Assembly (NCBI GenBank): GCA_027356675.1
Contig: DAHVXO010000140.1
Location: forward strand, 1-16,365
Direction: 5' to 3'
DNA from: Symbiobacteriaceae bacterium
Lineage (GTDB): Bacteria; Bacillota_E; Symbiobacteriia; Symbiobacteriales; Symbiobacteriaceae
Length of the DNA: 16,365 bases
Every line of letters begins with the position of its first letter. The first letter of the stretch is position 1. A program made the translations under genes and the position numbers. Shown piece after piece: positions 6,884-14,755 of this stretch. The notes beneath the pieces were generated by a model. It did not search any database. It was not told the DNA's origin and worked only from the letters and a program-made list of their open reading frames with translations.

Positions 6884-8062
6884 CTACGGGGCCATTTTGG
6901 TAGTTTGCAGGCGCCGGAGGATCTCCACCGTCAAGGCCTGGGCGATCAACGCACCGGTGACACCAGAGACGGCGCCGACCCGCTGGGCGAGACCGGGCAC
7001 TGCGAGGACGGCATCGCCCGCCGGTGCACCGTTGTCAATAACGACATCAGCGACCCGCGTCATGTCGGCCTGGGCTCCACTGACAACGATGAGAGCGTGG
7101 CCCTGCCGCTTCACCTCCTGCGCCAACTCGCCGGCCCCTCCCACGATCATGAAGACATCGGCCGGCCCCCACTCCCCGCCCACACACACCGGCACCAGCC
7201 CGCCGGACCGATCGCCCAGCTCCATGCCGAAGGCGCGATCGCCGAGCACACGAACGGCGCCGCCCGACCGGATGGCGCGCACAACCAGGTCGGCCGCGTC
7301 CCGAATGGCCGGACCCTGCGTGGCCTGCACCCGGGCGATCGCCACGCCCGCCGCGGCCCAGTACGCCTCGGCGGAGGGCTCAGCCATGGTGGGCGCCATC
7401 ACCGCAATGAACCGGGCCGTCTGCACGTCCGGTGCGGTGATGGCGCCGCCCACCACCACAAAGGCCGCCCCCGCCTCCAGGGCGGCACGGGCCTGATCAG
7501 GGCAGGTGTAGCGGCCCTCGGCCACCACCGGCACGTCAATCGCCGAGACCAACTCCTGCACCAGGTCCAGGTCCGGGCCGGCCTGATGCGGCGAGTGGGG
7601 CGTGTAACCGGATAGCGTGGTTGCGACCAGGTCGGCCCCGTAACCAGCCGCTCGTATACCCTCGGCGGCGTTAGAGACGTCGGCGAGCACAGGCAGACTA
7701 AGCTCCTGCTGAATCTGCTGGATGAGCTGCGCCAATAGCCCCGGCACCGGGTGGGCCCGGGCCGTGGCGTCTACGGCGATCACGTCCGCACCGGCCTCAG
7801 CCAGGGTGCGGGCGCTCTCGAAGTCCGGCGTAATGACGCGGTTACCCCGCACATCCGCCCGCTTCCACAGCCCGATGACCGGCAGGGCCGTCGCGGCCTT
7901 CACTGCCGCCACATGCTCCGGCGTGCCCACACGCAGGGCGGTGGCGCCCGCCCGCTCAGCAGCGGACGCGATCAGCGCCACGGCAGATGCCTGATTCAGC
8001 GGAGACTCATCCCCAGACGGCTGGCAGGAGACGATGAGCCGACCTGGCTTGAGCGGAAACAT
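6884..8062 (-). CDS. NanE-type N-acetylmannosamine-6-phosphate 2-epimerase fused to a shortened SIS-like domain
   Basis: Residues 1-225 are a NanE TIM barrel: LIVSCQ (9-14), PVIGLWKR with Lys67, VITPDFESA (76-84), DVIAVDATAR (93-102), VATTLSGYT (146-154) and VVAEGRYTCP with Glu182; Lys and Glu match the known catalytic pair. NanE interconverts ManNAc-6-P and GlcNAc-6-P. Residues 230-392 resemble UPF0309 SIS proteins, notably AIARVQATQGPAIRDAADLV (241-260), RSGGLVPV and VADVVIDNGAP...GLAQRVGAVSGVTGA. The usual GTGHSH sugar-phosphate loop reads GDRAFG, the SxSG region is not recognisable, and the domain is about 163 rather than 245 residues, so it may no longer be catalytic. The ATG at 8062 has GGGGAGG 9 nt upstream; the GTG at 8080 overlaps that site. 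Confidence 0.88.
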   Translation of the reverse strand: MFPLKPGRLIVSCQPSGDESPLNQASAVALIASAAERAGATALRVGTPEHVAAVKAATALPVIGLWKRADVRGNRVITPDFESARTLAEAGADVIAVDATARAHPVPGLLAQLIQQIQQELSLPVLADVSNAAEGIRAAGYGADLVATTLSGYTPHSPHQAGPDLDLVQELVSAIDVPVVAEGRYTCPDQARAALEAGAAFVVVGGAITAPDVQTARFIAVMAPTMAEPSAEAYWAAAGVAIARVQATQGPAIRDAADLVVRAIRSGGAVRVLGDRAFGMELGDRSGGLVPVCVGGEWGPADVFMIVGGAGELAQEVKRQGHALIVVSGAQADMTRVADVVIDNGAPAGDAVLAVPGLAQRVGAVSGVTGALIAQALTVEILRRLQTTKMAP

Positions 8063-8087
8063 CACAATGGGCCTCCCCACGGCACAT

Positions 8088-8121
8088 TTCTTAAGAACTG
8101 ACTACCCTGACCGATTCGGTC
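8088..8121. promoter_or_regulatory. Two palindromes upstream of the nanE fusion (possible operators)
   Basis: GACCGATTCGGTC (8109-8121) is a perfect 6+1+6 palindrome, and TTCTTAAGAA (8088-8097) is a perfect 10-bp palindrome. Both sit 25-60 bp before the start codon in a 116-nt intergenic gap. Such sites often bind dimeric repressors, but no regulator gene is adjacent and I see no convincing -35/-10 pair to anchor them. Confidence 0.35.
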
Positions 8122-8150
8122 CGGGCCGCAGGGGTACCTGCCAGTGTGGG

Positions 8151-8182
8151 AAAAAAGCCCAGGCTATCACCATATCGCCTAG
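8151..8182 (-). terminator. Weak intrinsic terminator at the ytpQ stop codon
   Basis: On the minus strand CTAGGC (8177-8182), which includes the TAG stop of the DUF1444 gene, can pair with GCCTGG (8159-8164). Two nt later comes T6 (8151-8156). The 6-bp stem with one G-U pair is short, so read-through into the nanE fusion is likely. Confidence 0.4.
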
Positions 8183-9012
8183 TTCAGAATCCGCCGCTGC
8201 CTGTCCGGGCCGGCGTACAGGTCCAAATTCCCGCCGCTCAGCGTGAAGAGCTGCGTCGAAATCGGGTAGCTATGCGCCTCATTCAGCGACTGCACCCGCT
8301 CAGTCATCTCGGCGACAAAGCGCGGGTCGGCATCGCCGAACATCACCAGATAATCACGATGTGGCACCGCAATCACGGGATTGCCGGACACCAGGACCGC
8401 CATGTTCATCAGCTCCCGCGACAGCAGAATGCGGCTGGCGTCGTACCCGTCAAAGGTCTCCCACACCAGGGTCGTCCGGGTGCCGGTATCGAAGCGGTTG
8501 AAGCAGCCGGCCTCCTTGTTCATGGTCTGGAGGTTCTGCATGGCCGTCGTCAGCAAAATGGTCTCCCCGGCATTCCACTCGTCTGCGACCTTGCGTTGGA
8601 TGTACGAGTAACGCTCGGGCTCATCAATCACAAAGGCGATATGCAGGTCGCCCACGTACCCAACGGTGATCAATTCCCGGCCATCGTCCCGGCAGAAATC
8701 CAGAAGGCTCACCGGCACCACCTGCGGCATGACCTTGTGGCGATTCTGGTCGAAAGTCCCCCCCACGGATGTGGGCTCCTGATAGACCAGGGTGCTCAGG
8801 AAGGTCCCGATTACCTCATCCCGGTCCAGCGGCATGCCGCAGTAAGTCTGATACAGGTTGACCAGGGAGACGACCCGCTGGCGCCCCGGTTCGGGCTCGA
8901 CCATCAGGAAGAACTTGCCCATCGCCTTCACCCGGATGTCCGGGCGTTCCCGCCGAGCCCGTGTGACCACGGCCCGGCTGAACTCCTCTTCGGTCAGCAA
9001 TCCTTTGCTCAT
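8179..9012 (-). CDS. ytpQ: DUF1444 (YtpQ-like) family protein
   Basis: The product has 277 residues and no signal peptide or membrane segment. It matches my memory of the Firmicute UPF0354/DUF1444 family: LTEEEFSRAVVTRARRERPD near the start, KFFLMVEPEPGRQRVVSLVN, a central VMPQVVPVSLLD block, and VIAVPHRDYLVMFGD late in the protein. The molecular function of this family is unknown. The ATG at 9012 has GGAG 11 nt upstream; the ATG at 9054 adds 14 unconserved residues and has no ribosome site. It lies 22 nt after a putative 33-aa ORF and before the nanE fusion, possibly one transcript. Confidence 0.85.
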   Translation of the reverse strand: MSKGLLTEEEFSRAVVTRARRERPDIRVKAMGKFFLMVEPEPGRQRVVSLVNLYQTYCGMPLDRDEVIGTFLSTLVYQEPTSVGGTFDQNRHKVMPQVVPVSLLDFCRDDGRELITVGYVGDLHIAFVIDEPERYSYIQRKVADEWNAGETILLTTAMQNLQTMNKEAGCFNRFDTGTRTTLVWETFDGYDASRILLSRELMNMAVLVSGNPVIAVPHRDYLVMFGDADPRFVAEMTERVQSLNEAHSYPISTQLFTLSGGNLDLYAGPDRQRRILN

Positions 9013-9034
9013 GTTCGCGCACGCTCCGTTTTGT

Positions 9035-9136
9035 CTACCCTTTTCCCGGTTCATACACCACGAACTTGCCGCCGGACAGCATGAGCCACTGATTGGAAAC
9101 GGCTCGCTGGCCCCAGCGCCGCAGCATCACCCGCAT
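9035..9136 (-). CDS. Putative 33-residue protein upstream of the DUF1444 gene
   Basis: The minus strand holds an open frame, MRVMLRRWGQRAVSNQWLML and 13 more residues ending GKG, with GGGAG 7 nt before the ATG and a TAG 22 nt before the next start. Third codon positions are mostly G or C, as in neighbouring genes. It begins with a basic helix and ends in a hydrophobic strand-like stretch (GGKFVVYEP). I do not recognise a family. A longer version from GTG at 9160 has no ribosome site. It may be a real small protein or a remnant. Confidence 0.4.
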   Translation of the reverse strand: MRVMLRRWGQRAVSNQWLMLSGGKFVVYEPGKG

Positions 9137-9220
9137 CGCCACGCTCCCGAGCTCCTTCACGCTAACAACTTTCACCAATGATTACGAATTCCAGCGCCGG
9201 GGGTTCGGTCGACCGGTAGA

Positions 9221-9260
9221 AAGAAATACGCCCCGTTCTCGGTATATCCCGAGAACGGGG
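9221..9260 (-). terminator. Second, distal terminator of the hpt-guaA operon
   Basis: A perfect 12-bp stem, CCCCGTTCTCGG (9231-9242) and CCGAGAACGGGG (9249-9260), encloses a 6-nt loop. On the minus strand it is followed by CGTATTTCTTTC. It lies about 50 nt downstream of the guaA stop, behind another hairpin. Confidence 0.85.
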
Positions 9261-9263
9261 CTG

Positions 9264-9301
9264 GCGCAAAACAACCGCCGCATGCATCTGCACACGGCGG
9301 T
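9264..9301 (-). terminator. First terminator directly after guaA
   Basis: On the minus strand ACCGCCGTGTGC pairs with GCATGCGGCGGT (stem bases 9274-9301) around an AGAT loop, with two G-U pairs, followed by TGTTTTGCG. It begins 6 nt after the guaA stop codon. Confidence 0.75.
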
Positions 9302-9307
9302 CTCGTT

Positions 9308-10849
9308 TTACTCCCACTCGATCGTGCCCGGCGGCTTGGAAGTCATATCGTAGGCAACCCGGTTCACGTGGGGCACCTCGTTGATGATGCGATTGGTGAT
9401 TCGCTCCAGCACGTCCCAGGGGAAGCGATAGAAGTCAGCGGTCATGCCGTCATGCGAGGTGACGGCCCGTAAGATGATCGGGTAAGCGTAGGTCCGCTCA
9501 TCGCCCATCACCCCGACGCTCTTGATGCTGGGCAGTACGGCGAAGGCTTGCCAGATGTCGTCGTAAAGCCCCGCCCGGCGGATCTCCTCCAGGTAGATTG
9601 CGTCGGCCTCCTGCAGGATCGCCAGCTTGTCCGGGGTGATCTCCCCCAGCACCCGAATCGCCAGACCCGGTCCCGGGAAGGGATGACGCCCCACGATCTC
9701 CTCAGGCACGCCCAGCGCCCGACCCACGGCCCGAACTTCATCCTTGAAGAGTTCCCGGAAGGGCTCAACCAACTGGAACTTGAGGTCCTCCGGCAGCCCG
9801 CCCACGTTGTGGTGACTCTTGATCACGGCCGCCGTGGCGGTGCCGGACTCGATCACGTCCGGATAGAGCGTCCCCTGAACGAGATAGTCGATCTGACCGA
9901 GCTTGCGGGCCTCATCCTGGAAAACGTAGATGAACTCCCGCCCGATAATCTTCCGCTTCTGCTCCGGATCGGTGACTCCGGTGAGTTTGGAGAGGAAGCG
10001 CTCTGAAGCGTCCACGTGAATCAGGTTGATATGGAAGCGGTCCCGGAATGTCCGGACCACCTGCTCGGCCTCGCCCTTGCGCAGCAGGCCATGATCGACG
10101 AACATGCAGGTCAGGTTATCGCCCACCGCCTGGTGGACGAGCACGGCGGCGACGCTGGAGTCCACGCCGCCGGAGAGGGCGCAGAGCACCTTGCCCCCCG
10201 CCGTCCGGTCCCGAATCAACCGGACCTGCTCCTCGATGAAGGAGGAAGTGGTCCAATCACCCCGGCAGCCGACGATCTTATAGAGGAAGTTCTCCATGAG
10301 TTCCTTGCCTTGGTGGGTATGCACCACCTCCGGGTGGAACTGGACGCCATAGAGCCGCCGCTCATCGTCGCCGATGACGGCGGTCGGGGTGTTGTCAGTG
10401 GACCCGATGATCCGGAATCCCGGCGGGGCGGAGAGCACAGAGTCGCCGTGGCTCATCCAGACCTGCGTCCGGGCGTCCATACCCGCAAAGAGCGGATGGC
10501 CGGGGTCCTGCAGTTCCAGCGTCGCCTTGCCGTACTCCCGCTTGGTGGCCCGGCGCACTTCGCCGCCGAGGTCCAAGCTCATCAGCTGCATGCCATAGCA
10601 GATCCCGAAGATCGGGATGCCCAGCCGAAAGATCTCGGGATCGCACTTGGGCGCGCCATCGCCGTACACGCTGGCTGGTCCGCCGGAGAAGATGATCCCC
10701 TTGACCTGCTCTGCGGTAAAGCGCGCCGCCGGCGCATTATGCGGCCAGATCTCGCAGTATACGTTCATCTCCCGGACCCGGCGGGCAATGAGCTGGCCGT
10801 ACTGGGCCCCGAAGTCGACAACCACGATCAATTCCGTGTGACGAGACAT
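9308..10849 (-). CDS. guaA: GMP synthase (glutamine-hydrolysing)
   Basis: GuaA aminates XMP to GMP with glutamine and ATP. The 513-residue protein has both parts: a class I amidotransferase domain (1 to about 195) with GICYGMQL (nucleophile Cys84) and FHPEVVHT (His172, Glu174), and an ATP pyrophosphatase domain with the P-loop LSGGVDSS (225-232), followed by the dimerisation domain containing [17 protein letters not shown] and ending [12 protein letters not shown]. Length and motifs are standard. The ATG at 10849 sits 11 nt after the hpt stop, and the stop codon is embedded in the ribosome site AAGTAAGGAG, so translation is likely coupled. Two terminators follow. Confidence 0.98.
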   Translation of the reverse strand: MSRHTELIVVVDFGAQYGQLIARRVREMNVYCEIWPHNAPAARFTAEQVKGIIFSGGPASVYGDGAPKCDPEIFRLGIPIFGICYGMQLMSLDLGGEVRRATKREYGKATLELQDPGHPLFAGMDARTQVWMSHGDSVLSAPPGFRIIGSTDNTPTAVIGDDERRLYGVQFHPEVVHTHQGKELMENFLYKIVGCRGDWTTSSFIEEQVRLIRDRTAGGKVLCALSGGVDSSVAAVLVHQAVGDNLTCMFVDHGLLRKGEAEQVVRTFRDRFHINLIHVDASERFLSKLTGVTDPEQKRKIIGREFIYVFQDEARKLGQIDYLVQGTLYPDVIESGTATAAVIKSHHNVGGLPEDLKFQLVEPFRELFKDEVRAVGRALGVPEEIVGRHPFPGPGLAIRVLGEITPDKLAILQEADAIYLEEIRRAGLYDDIWQAFAVLPSIKSVGVMGDERTYAYPIILRAVTSHDGMTADFYRFPWDVLERITNRIINEVPHVNRVAYDMTSKPPGTIEWE

Positions 10850-10860
10850 GCGTCCGCTCC

Positions 10861-11400
10861 TTACTTGGCATAAATCTCCGGTTTGAGTACGCAGACCTCA
10901 GGGAGGTTCCGATACCTCTCGGCGTAGTCCAGGCCATTGCCGATCACGAAGAAGTCCGGAATCTCAAAGCCCCGATAGTCGATGACGACGGGCACCTTGC
11001 GGCGAGACGGCTTGTCCAGCAGTGTGGCGACTTTCAGCGACGCCGGGTTGCGCTGGCTCAGGTAATCCCGCAGGAACTTGATGGTCAAGCCGGTGTCGAC
11101 AATGTCCTCGACGATGAGCACATGCTTGCCCTCCAGCGTGTAGTCCAGGTCCAGCAGGACCCGGTGGACGCCGGTGGTCTTGGTGGACGCACCGTACGAA
11201 GAGATGCGCATGAAGTCGAGCTCTGCGGGGATGGTGATCGCCCGAAAGAGATCCGACGTAAAAAGGGCGGCACCCTTCAGGATCCCCACCAGCACAAGGT
11301 CCTTGCCGGCGTAATCCTGAGAGATCTGCGCGCCCAGTTCCTGAACCTTGGCCAGCATCTGCTCCTTGGTCACCAGGATTCGTTCGACATCGTTCAGCAC
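10861..11400 (-). CDS. hpt: Hypoxanthine phosphoribosyltransferase
   Basis: The enzyme salvages hypoxanthine and guanine with PRPP to IMP and GMP. From the GTG at 11400 the product is 179 residues, the usual size. The PRPP-binding motif is [13 protein letters not shown] (95-107), with GILKGA (39-44) as the pyrophosphate loop and [21 protein letters not shown] (about 138-158) for base binding. The GTG has AAGGGGGC about 7 nt upstream. An in-frame ATG at 11478 lies at or before the predicted transcription start and adds unconserved residues, so I reject it. It is first in an operon with guaA, pairing salvage with GMP synthesis. Confidence 0.96.
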   Translation of the reverse strand: MLNDVERILVTKEQMLAKVQELGAQISQDYAGKDLVLVGILKGAALFTSDLFRAITIPAELDFMRISSYGASTKTTGVHRVLLDLDYTLEGKHVLIVEDIVDTGLTIKFLRDYLSQRNPASLKVATLLDKPSRRKVPVVIDYRGFEIPDFFVIGNGLDYAERYRNLPEVCVLKPEIYAK

Positions 11401-11478
11401 GGCGATGCCCCCTTGTGGTCCAGCCCGGTCGAACCCTTTAAAATTGCGACAAGGTCTGCGTGGCTTGATATACCCCAC

Positions 11479-11507
11479 AGTCTACCCATCTCATTTCCCA
11501 GCGTCAA
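11479..11507 (-). promoter_or_regulatory. Sigma-A-type promoter for hpt-guaA
   Basis: Minus-strand TTGACG (11502-11507) and TAGACT (11479-11484) are separated by exactly 17 nt, matching 5/6 and 4/6 of consensus. The expected transcript starts near 11472, giving a leader of about 70 nt to the GTG start. I see no paired PurBox here and no riboswitch motif in the leader. Confidence 0.75.
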
Positions 11508-11565
11508 GGAGCAGAAAGGAATGCGGCCGTCTCCATGGAACCCCCCAGAGGGGCGGCATGCCGGA

Positions 11566-12801
11566 TCAAACCCCGGATGCCAGCCGCCACAGGGTTTCAG
11601 CCAGGAGGCGGGTCCCGGTCGCCAGGTCTTCACGCGTTGTATACTCCTGCGGGCAGTGCGAGAGCCCGTCCCGACTGCGCAGGAAGATCATGCCCACCGG
11701 GCAGATTCGGGCGATGTTAGCCGCGTCGTGCACGGCCCCGCTGGGCAGTGCGAACGGCTCCAGCCCCAGGCTGGTCGCAGCCTGGGTCATGACACTCATG
11801 ATGCCCGGGTCGCAGCGCACCGGTTCAGACGTGTGCTGGACCGTCACCTCGCCGGTCAAGCCCCGCCGCTCGCACGCCGCGTGCAAGTATGCCCGGACCC
11901 GCCCGACGCAGGCGTCGCGGCGGCCGGCGTCCAGGTCCCGGATATCGAAGCTGAGGCCGACCTCAGCTGGGATCACGTTGGCGGCGCCCGGCTTGGTCTG
12001 AACCCAGCCAACGGTAGCCCGGGTGGTGGGACCCGACTCCCGTGCCGCCCGCTCTGTCTCGAGGATGACCTCGGCCGCAGCGGGCATGGGATCCCGCCGC
12101 AGATCCATCGGACAGGCACCCGCATGCTCCGCCCGGCCCCGGATGGTGCCCTGCAGTTGCTGCATACCTGCGATGCCGCTGACGATCCCCACAGGCAGAC
12201 CGCGGGACTCCAGCAGCCCCGATTGCTCAATGTGCATCTCCACGTAGGCCGAATACGCCCCCGGCGAGACCACGGCCGTACGGAGTCGCTCCGGATCCGC
12301 GCCATACTCCACCAGGGCGGCGCGTAGCGATACCCCCTGCCGGTCGACCATCTGGTCCAAATGCTCGTAGGGGAAGGTGCCCGCGACAAAGCTCGAGCCC
12401 ATGAGCCCGTGAGCGAACCGGCTCCCTTCCTCCCCGATGAGGCTGACCACCTCGATAGGCAGTTGCGGCACCAGCCCGTGGTCCCGCATGGAAGCCACGG
12501 CCTCCAAGGACCCGAGCACGCCCGCCGGTCCGTCGAAATTGCCGCCGTTGGGCACGCTGTCGACGTGTGACCCGGTGAGGATTGCTGGACCCTCCCGGTG
12601 TCCGGCGAGGCGCCCAAACAGGTTCCCCGCCGCATCCCGGCGAACTTGTAACCCAGCCTCCACCATCCAGCCCGCCACGGCCGCCGTGGCAGCCTGTTCG
12701 GCCGCGGTCAAAGCGTAGCGTGTGACTCCACCCTCAGGGGCGGCACCGAACTGCGAGAGGTAGTGAATCCGATCCCACAGGCGCTCAGCGTTGATTTGCA
12801 T
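11566..12801 (-). CDS. M20-family Zn amidohydrolase (N-carbamoyl-L-amino acid hydrolase / allantoate amidohydrolase type)
   Basis: The 411-residue protein has the dinuclear-zinc ligands of the hydantoinase/carbamoylase group: TGSHVDSVPNGGNFDG (76-91, His79 and Asp90), GEEGSRF (123-129, with the Glu pair), EMHIEQSGLLE (188-198, His190), a dimerisation-domain region around GRAEHAGACPMDLRRDP, SGAVHDAANIA and a final SHCPQEYT. Members cleave N-carbamoyl amino acids, beta-ureidopropionate or allantoate; the substrate cannot be told from sequence. The neighbouring purine genes make a ureide substrate attractive but unproven. The ATG at 12801 follows a G-rich stretch; the longer frame to 12879 lacks homology. 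It is the only gene between the yyaC terminator and the hpt promoter. Confidence 0.9.
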   Translation of the reverse strand: MQINAERLWDRIHYLSQFGAAPEGGVTRYALTAAEQAATAAVAGWMVEAGLQVRRDAAGNLFGRLAGHREGPAILTGSHVDSVPNGGNFDGPAGVLGSLEAVASMRDHGLVPQLPIEVVSLIGEEGSRFAHGLMGSSFVAGTFPYEHLDQMVDRQGVSLRAALVEYGADPERLRTAVVSPGAYSAYVEMHIEQSGLLESRGLPVGIVSGIAGMQQLQGTIRGRAEHAGACPMDLRRDPMPAAAEVILETERAARESGPTTRATVGWVQTKPGAANVIPAEVGLSFDIRDLDAGRRDACVGRVRAYLHAACERRGLTGEVTVQHTSEPVRCDPGIMSVMTQAATSLGLEPFALPSGAVHDAANIARICPVGMIFLRSRDGLSHCPQEYTTREDLATGTRLLAETLWRLASGV

Positions 12802-12880
12802 GTTGCCAACACCCCCGCCGAGGAGTTCGCCCCCAGGTGTGGGCCTTCCTGCCTGGAGACCGGGGCAGGAGCATACCACG

Positions 12881-12908
12881 AAAACAGGCCCCGCCTAAGC
12901 GGAGCCCG
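12881..12908 (-). terminator. Terminator overlapping the yyaC stop codon
   Basis: On the minus strand CGGGCTCCGC and GCGGGGCCTG form a 10-bp stem with two G-U pairs around the loop TTAG, which contains the yyaC TAG stop. TTTTCG follows. Part of the stem is therefore coding sequence. Confidence 0.6.
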
Positions 12909-13512
12909 ACTGCGATGAGGTCTCCGGCGACTGCAGGGTCCCGGACTCCCAATCTTTATAAAAACTGAGAAGCCCGTCTTCCACCACTTCTGCCATGGCT
13001 ACGGTCTGGTCCAGCCCGGTGAACCAGATCATAAAGGGAAAGTGTGCAGTGCCACCCATGATGTGGATGGACCCCACCTGTGGCAGGTTCTTGCCCATGC
13101 CCGCACCCGGCTTGAGCGGCCCGCGGTTGACAGTGATGCGCCCTGGTCGTCCCACCGCTGCATCAACGGCAATGATATACGGGAACTTGTTGCGCTTCAT
13201 GGCCCGCATCCAGGCCTCGTTGACTTTTTCCTTGATGTTGGTGGCATGGACCGGCTCGTTCAGATCCCCCAGATACTCTCCGGTGAAGCCCTTCCGCTTG
13301 AGGAACCAGCCGATGAAGGGACCCAAGGCGTCCCCCGTGGAACTGGTAGCCCCGACCATGAAGAAGACGGGCAGGTACTTGTCGCTCTTCATGTCGGCCC
13401 GATACTGCTCCCGGAGCGCTTTGGCCAGCGCCGTGGAGGCTTCGGCATCCTGGTAATGGAAGTCGGCCAGGAGGGCTGGCGTTACATCCGAGTTCGCCAG
13501 GTCGAAGGACAA
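12895..13512 (-). CDS. yyaC: YyaC-family sporulation protein
   Basis: The 205-residue product matches the YyaC family of endospore formers (DUF1256, related to the germination protease GPR). Family blocks are FFMVGATSSTGDALGPFIGW (about 50-69), GDLNEPVHATNI (82-93), IIAVDAAVGRPGRITVNRGP and KPGAGMGKNLPQVGSIHIMG. A short Ser/Thr/Gly-rich tail ends the protein. The TTG start at 13512 is supported by AAGGAGG 7 nt upstream. It has its own promoter and terminator and is probably monocistronic. Its presence is the best evidence that the host forms spores; the exact role of YyaC in sporulation is poorly defined. Confidence 0.9.
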   Translation of the reverse strand: MSFDLANSDVTPALLADFHYQDAEASTALAKALREQYRADMKSDKYLPVFFMVGATSSTGDALGPFIGWFLKRKGFTGEYLGDLNEPVHATNIKEKVNEAWMRAMKRNKFPYIIAVDAAVGRPGRITVNRGPLKPGAGMGKNLPQVGSIHIMGGTAHFPFMIWFTGLDQTVAMAEVVEDGLLSFYKDWESGTLQSPETSSQSGSA

Positions 13513-13571
13513 GGGAACTCCTCCTTGGGATTCAGATCAGGCGCAGTCCTCGTCCATTACTGGTAATTATT

Positions 13572-13600
13572 ACTATATCCTGTGGAAACGAGTTTGTCAA
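13572..13600 (-). promoter_or_regulatory. Strong sigma-A-like promoter for yyaC
   Basis: Minus-strand TTGACA (13595-13600) and TATAGT (13572-13577) lie 17 nt apart, with the start expected near 13565 and a leader of about 53 nt. The -10 is flanked by the palindrome GTAATTATTAC. A vegetative-type promoter is unexpected for a sporulation gene. The region also lies just before the plus-strand membrane-protein gene, whose promoter I could not define. Confidence 0.75.
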
Positions 13601-13622
13601 TCCCTGGATGGAGTGTGATCGT

Positions 13623-14669
13623 ATGGAATTGCCGCGGCGAATCCTGCGCCCTTTCGTCGGTGCTCGCATCATCAAAACCGGGCTGGCCGTTTTTGCGGCG
13701 GTCATCACCCTCCACTGGTTCGGATCGGAGTACGCCACATTCGCAGCGGTGGCAGCTGTTCTCGCGGTCCAGCCCTCCGTGAACTTGGCCCGAGAGGCCT
13801 TCGGGCAGCAGATGCTCGGCAACCTGGTGGGCGGCGTCGTGGCGGCGGCAGTCGGGATGCTGGGGTCCAACCCACTCTCCAACGCCCTGGGCGTGGTCAT
13901 CGTGCTCGGTCTTTTGACCCGCTTCAGGTTGAACGAGACGGCCAACCTGGCTGTCGTCGTCTTCCTGTTCGTGATGGACCGGCCCCACCACGATTTCCTC
14001 CTCTACACCGCGGCCCGCGTGGCCACCGTGGCCGTGGGCATGCTGATCGGGTTCCTGGTGAACCGGTTCATCCACCCGCCCGACTTCAGCAACCGCCTGC
14101 GGGGCGAACTGGATGCCGTGGGCAGTGATGTGGACGCGTTCGTGCTGCACCTCATCGACAGCCTCGCCATTCCCGAAGACTACGCCAAGACACAGATCAA
14201 GAGCGAGGCGGCGTCGATCCTGAGGCGGCTGGATACCGTGCGTCACTTTCTAAACCTCTCGGCGGAGTGGAACGCCGGGTCATCCCTCCGCCTCAGCCTG
14301 GAGAAGGCGACGGCATCCATGTTCGTCTTCGTGGAGCGCATCATGGACATTCACAAACTCGTGCTGCAGGCCGGTGGGCTGGGGCACAGCCCGCAGCGGG
14401 GGGCAGTGGCTCAAGCGCTGGAGAACGTCATTCGCTACCGCCAGGATGTGATGGGGGCCGCCCTCGCCCAGCGTTCACCCAGCCCGGAGTGGGCGAACGA
14501 CTTTGCGGGCGGGCTCATCGAACTGGAGGACCTGATCGATCGCCAGGTGGACAATCAGGAGACCCGACCGCTGGGCATGGCGCTCTATGCCGTGCTGACC
14601 AACATCCGCCACATGGGATGGCGTATGGCCTCGCTCGCCCGGCTGCTGCCCGGCAGCGAAGAATCGTAG
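13623..14669 (+). CDS. Aromatic acid exporter (ArAE/FUSC) family membrane protein
   Basis: The 348-residue protein has six hydrophobic helices in the first about 155 residues (beginning RIIKTGLAVFAAVITLHWFG and ending VATVAVGMLIGFLVNRFI). A soluble, mostly helical C-terminal half follows, with charged heptad-like stretches. The block FAAVAAVLAVQPSVNLAREAFGQQ is typical of the short Firmicute ArAE_1 group. Members are proposed efflux proteins; the substrate is unknown. I choose the ATG at 13623 because GGAG lies 9 nt upstream; the ATG at 13608 has no ribosome site. It runs divergently from yyaC and is followed after 86 nt by a serine hydrolase gene. Confidence 0.82.
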   Translation: MELPRRILRPFVGARIIKTGLAVFAAVITLHWFGSEYATFAAVAAVLAVQPSVNLAREAFGQQMLGNLVGGVVAAAVGMLGSNPLSNALGVVIVLGLLTRFRLNETANLAVVVFLFVMDRPHHDFLLYTAARVATVAVGMLIGFLVNRFIHPPDFSNRLRGELDAVGSDVDAFVLHLIDSLAIPEDYAKTQIKSEAASILRRLDTVRHFLNLSAEWNAGSSLRLSLEKATASMFVFVERIMDIHKLVLQAGGLGHSPQRGAVAQALENVIRYRQDVMGAALAQRSPSPEWANDFAGGLIELEDLIDRQVDNQETRPLGMALYAVLTNIRHMGWRMASLARLLPGSEES

Positions 14670-14755
14670 GGCGCGGAAGGACTCACTGTTCGGGTGACGA
14701 ACCTTCTAACTCATACTTTGCCGACCCCGCAGTTACCGGGAGGGAGAATACCGCT

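Noticed and set aside
9201..9215. Single CCGAAC (GTTCGG) near the guaA terminators as a PurBox
   Set aside because: There is only one copy, without an inverted partner at the required distance and with no promoter beside it.
11401..11478. N-terminal extension of hpt to the ATG at 11478
   Set aside because: It overlaps the predicted -10 region, has no ribosome site and adds residues absent from the family. The GTG at 11400 has a good ribosome site.
11122..12327. Plus-strand open frame of 401 codons across hpt and the amidohydrolase
   Set aside because: It spans two minus-strand genes and the hpt promoter, and has no recognisable domain.
14267..14755. Upstream extension of the beta-lactamase-fold frame
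   Set aside because: It overlaps the exporter-like gene in another frame and shows no homology. The ATG at 14756 has a strong ribosome site.
14670..14755. Nested hairpin GAAGG...CCTTC between the two plus-strand genes
   Set aside because: The stems are only 4-5 bp and no T-run follows, so a terminator call is not supported.
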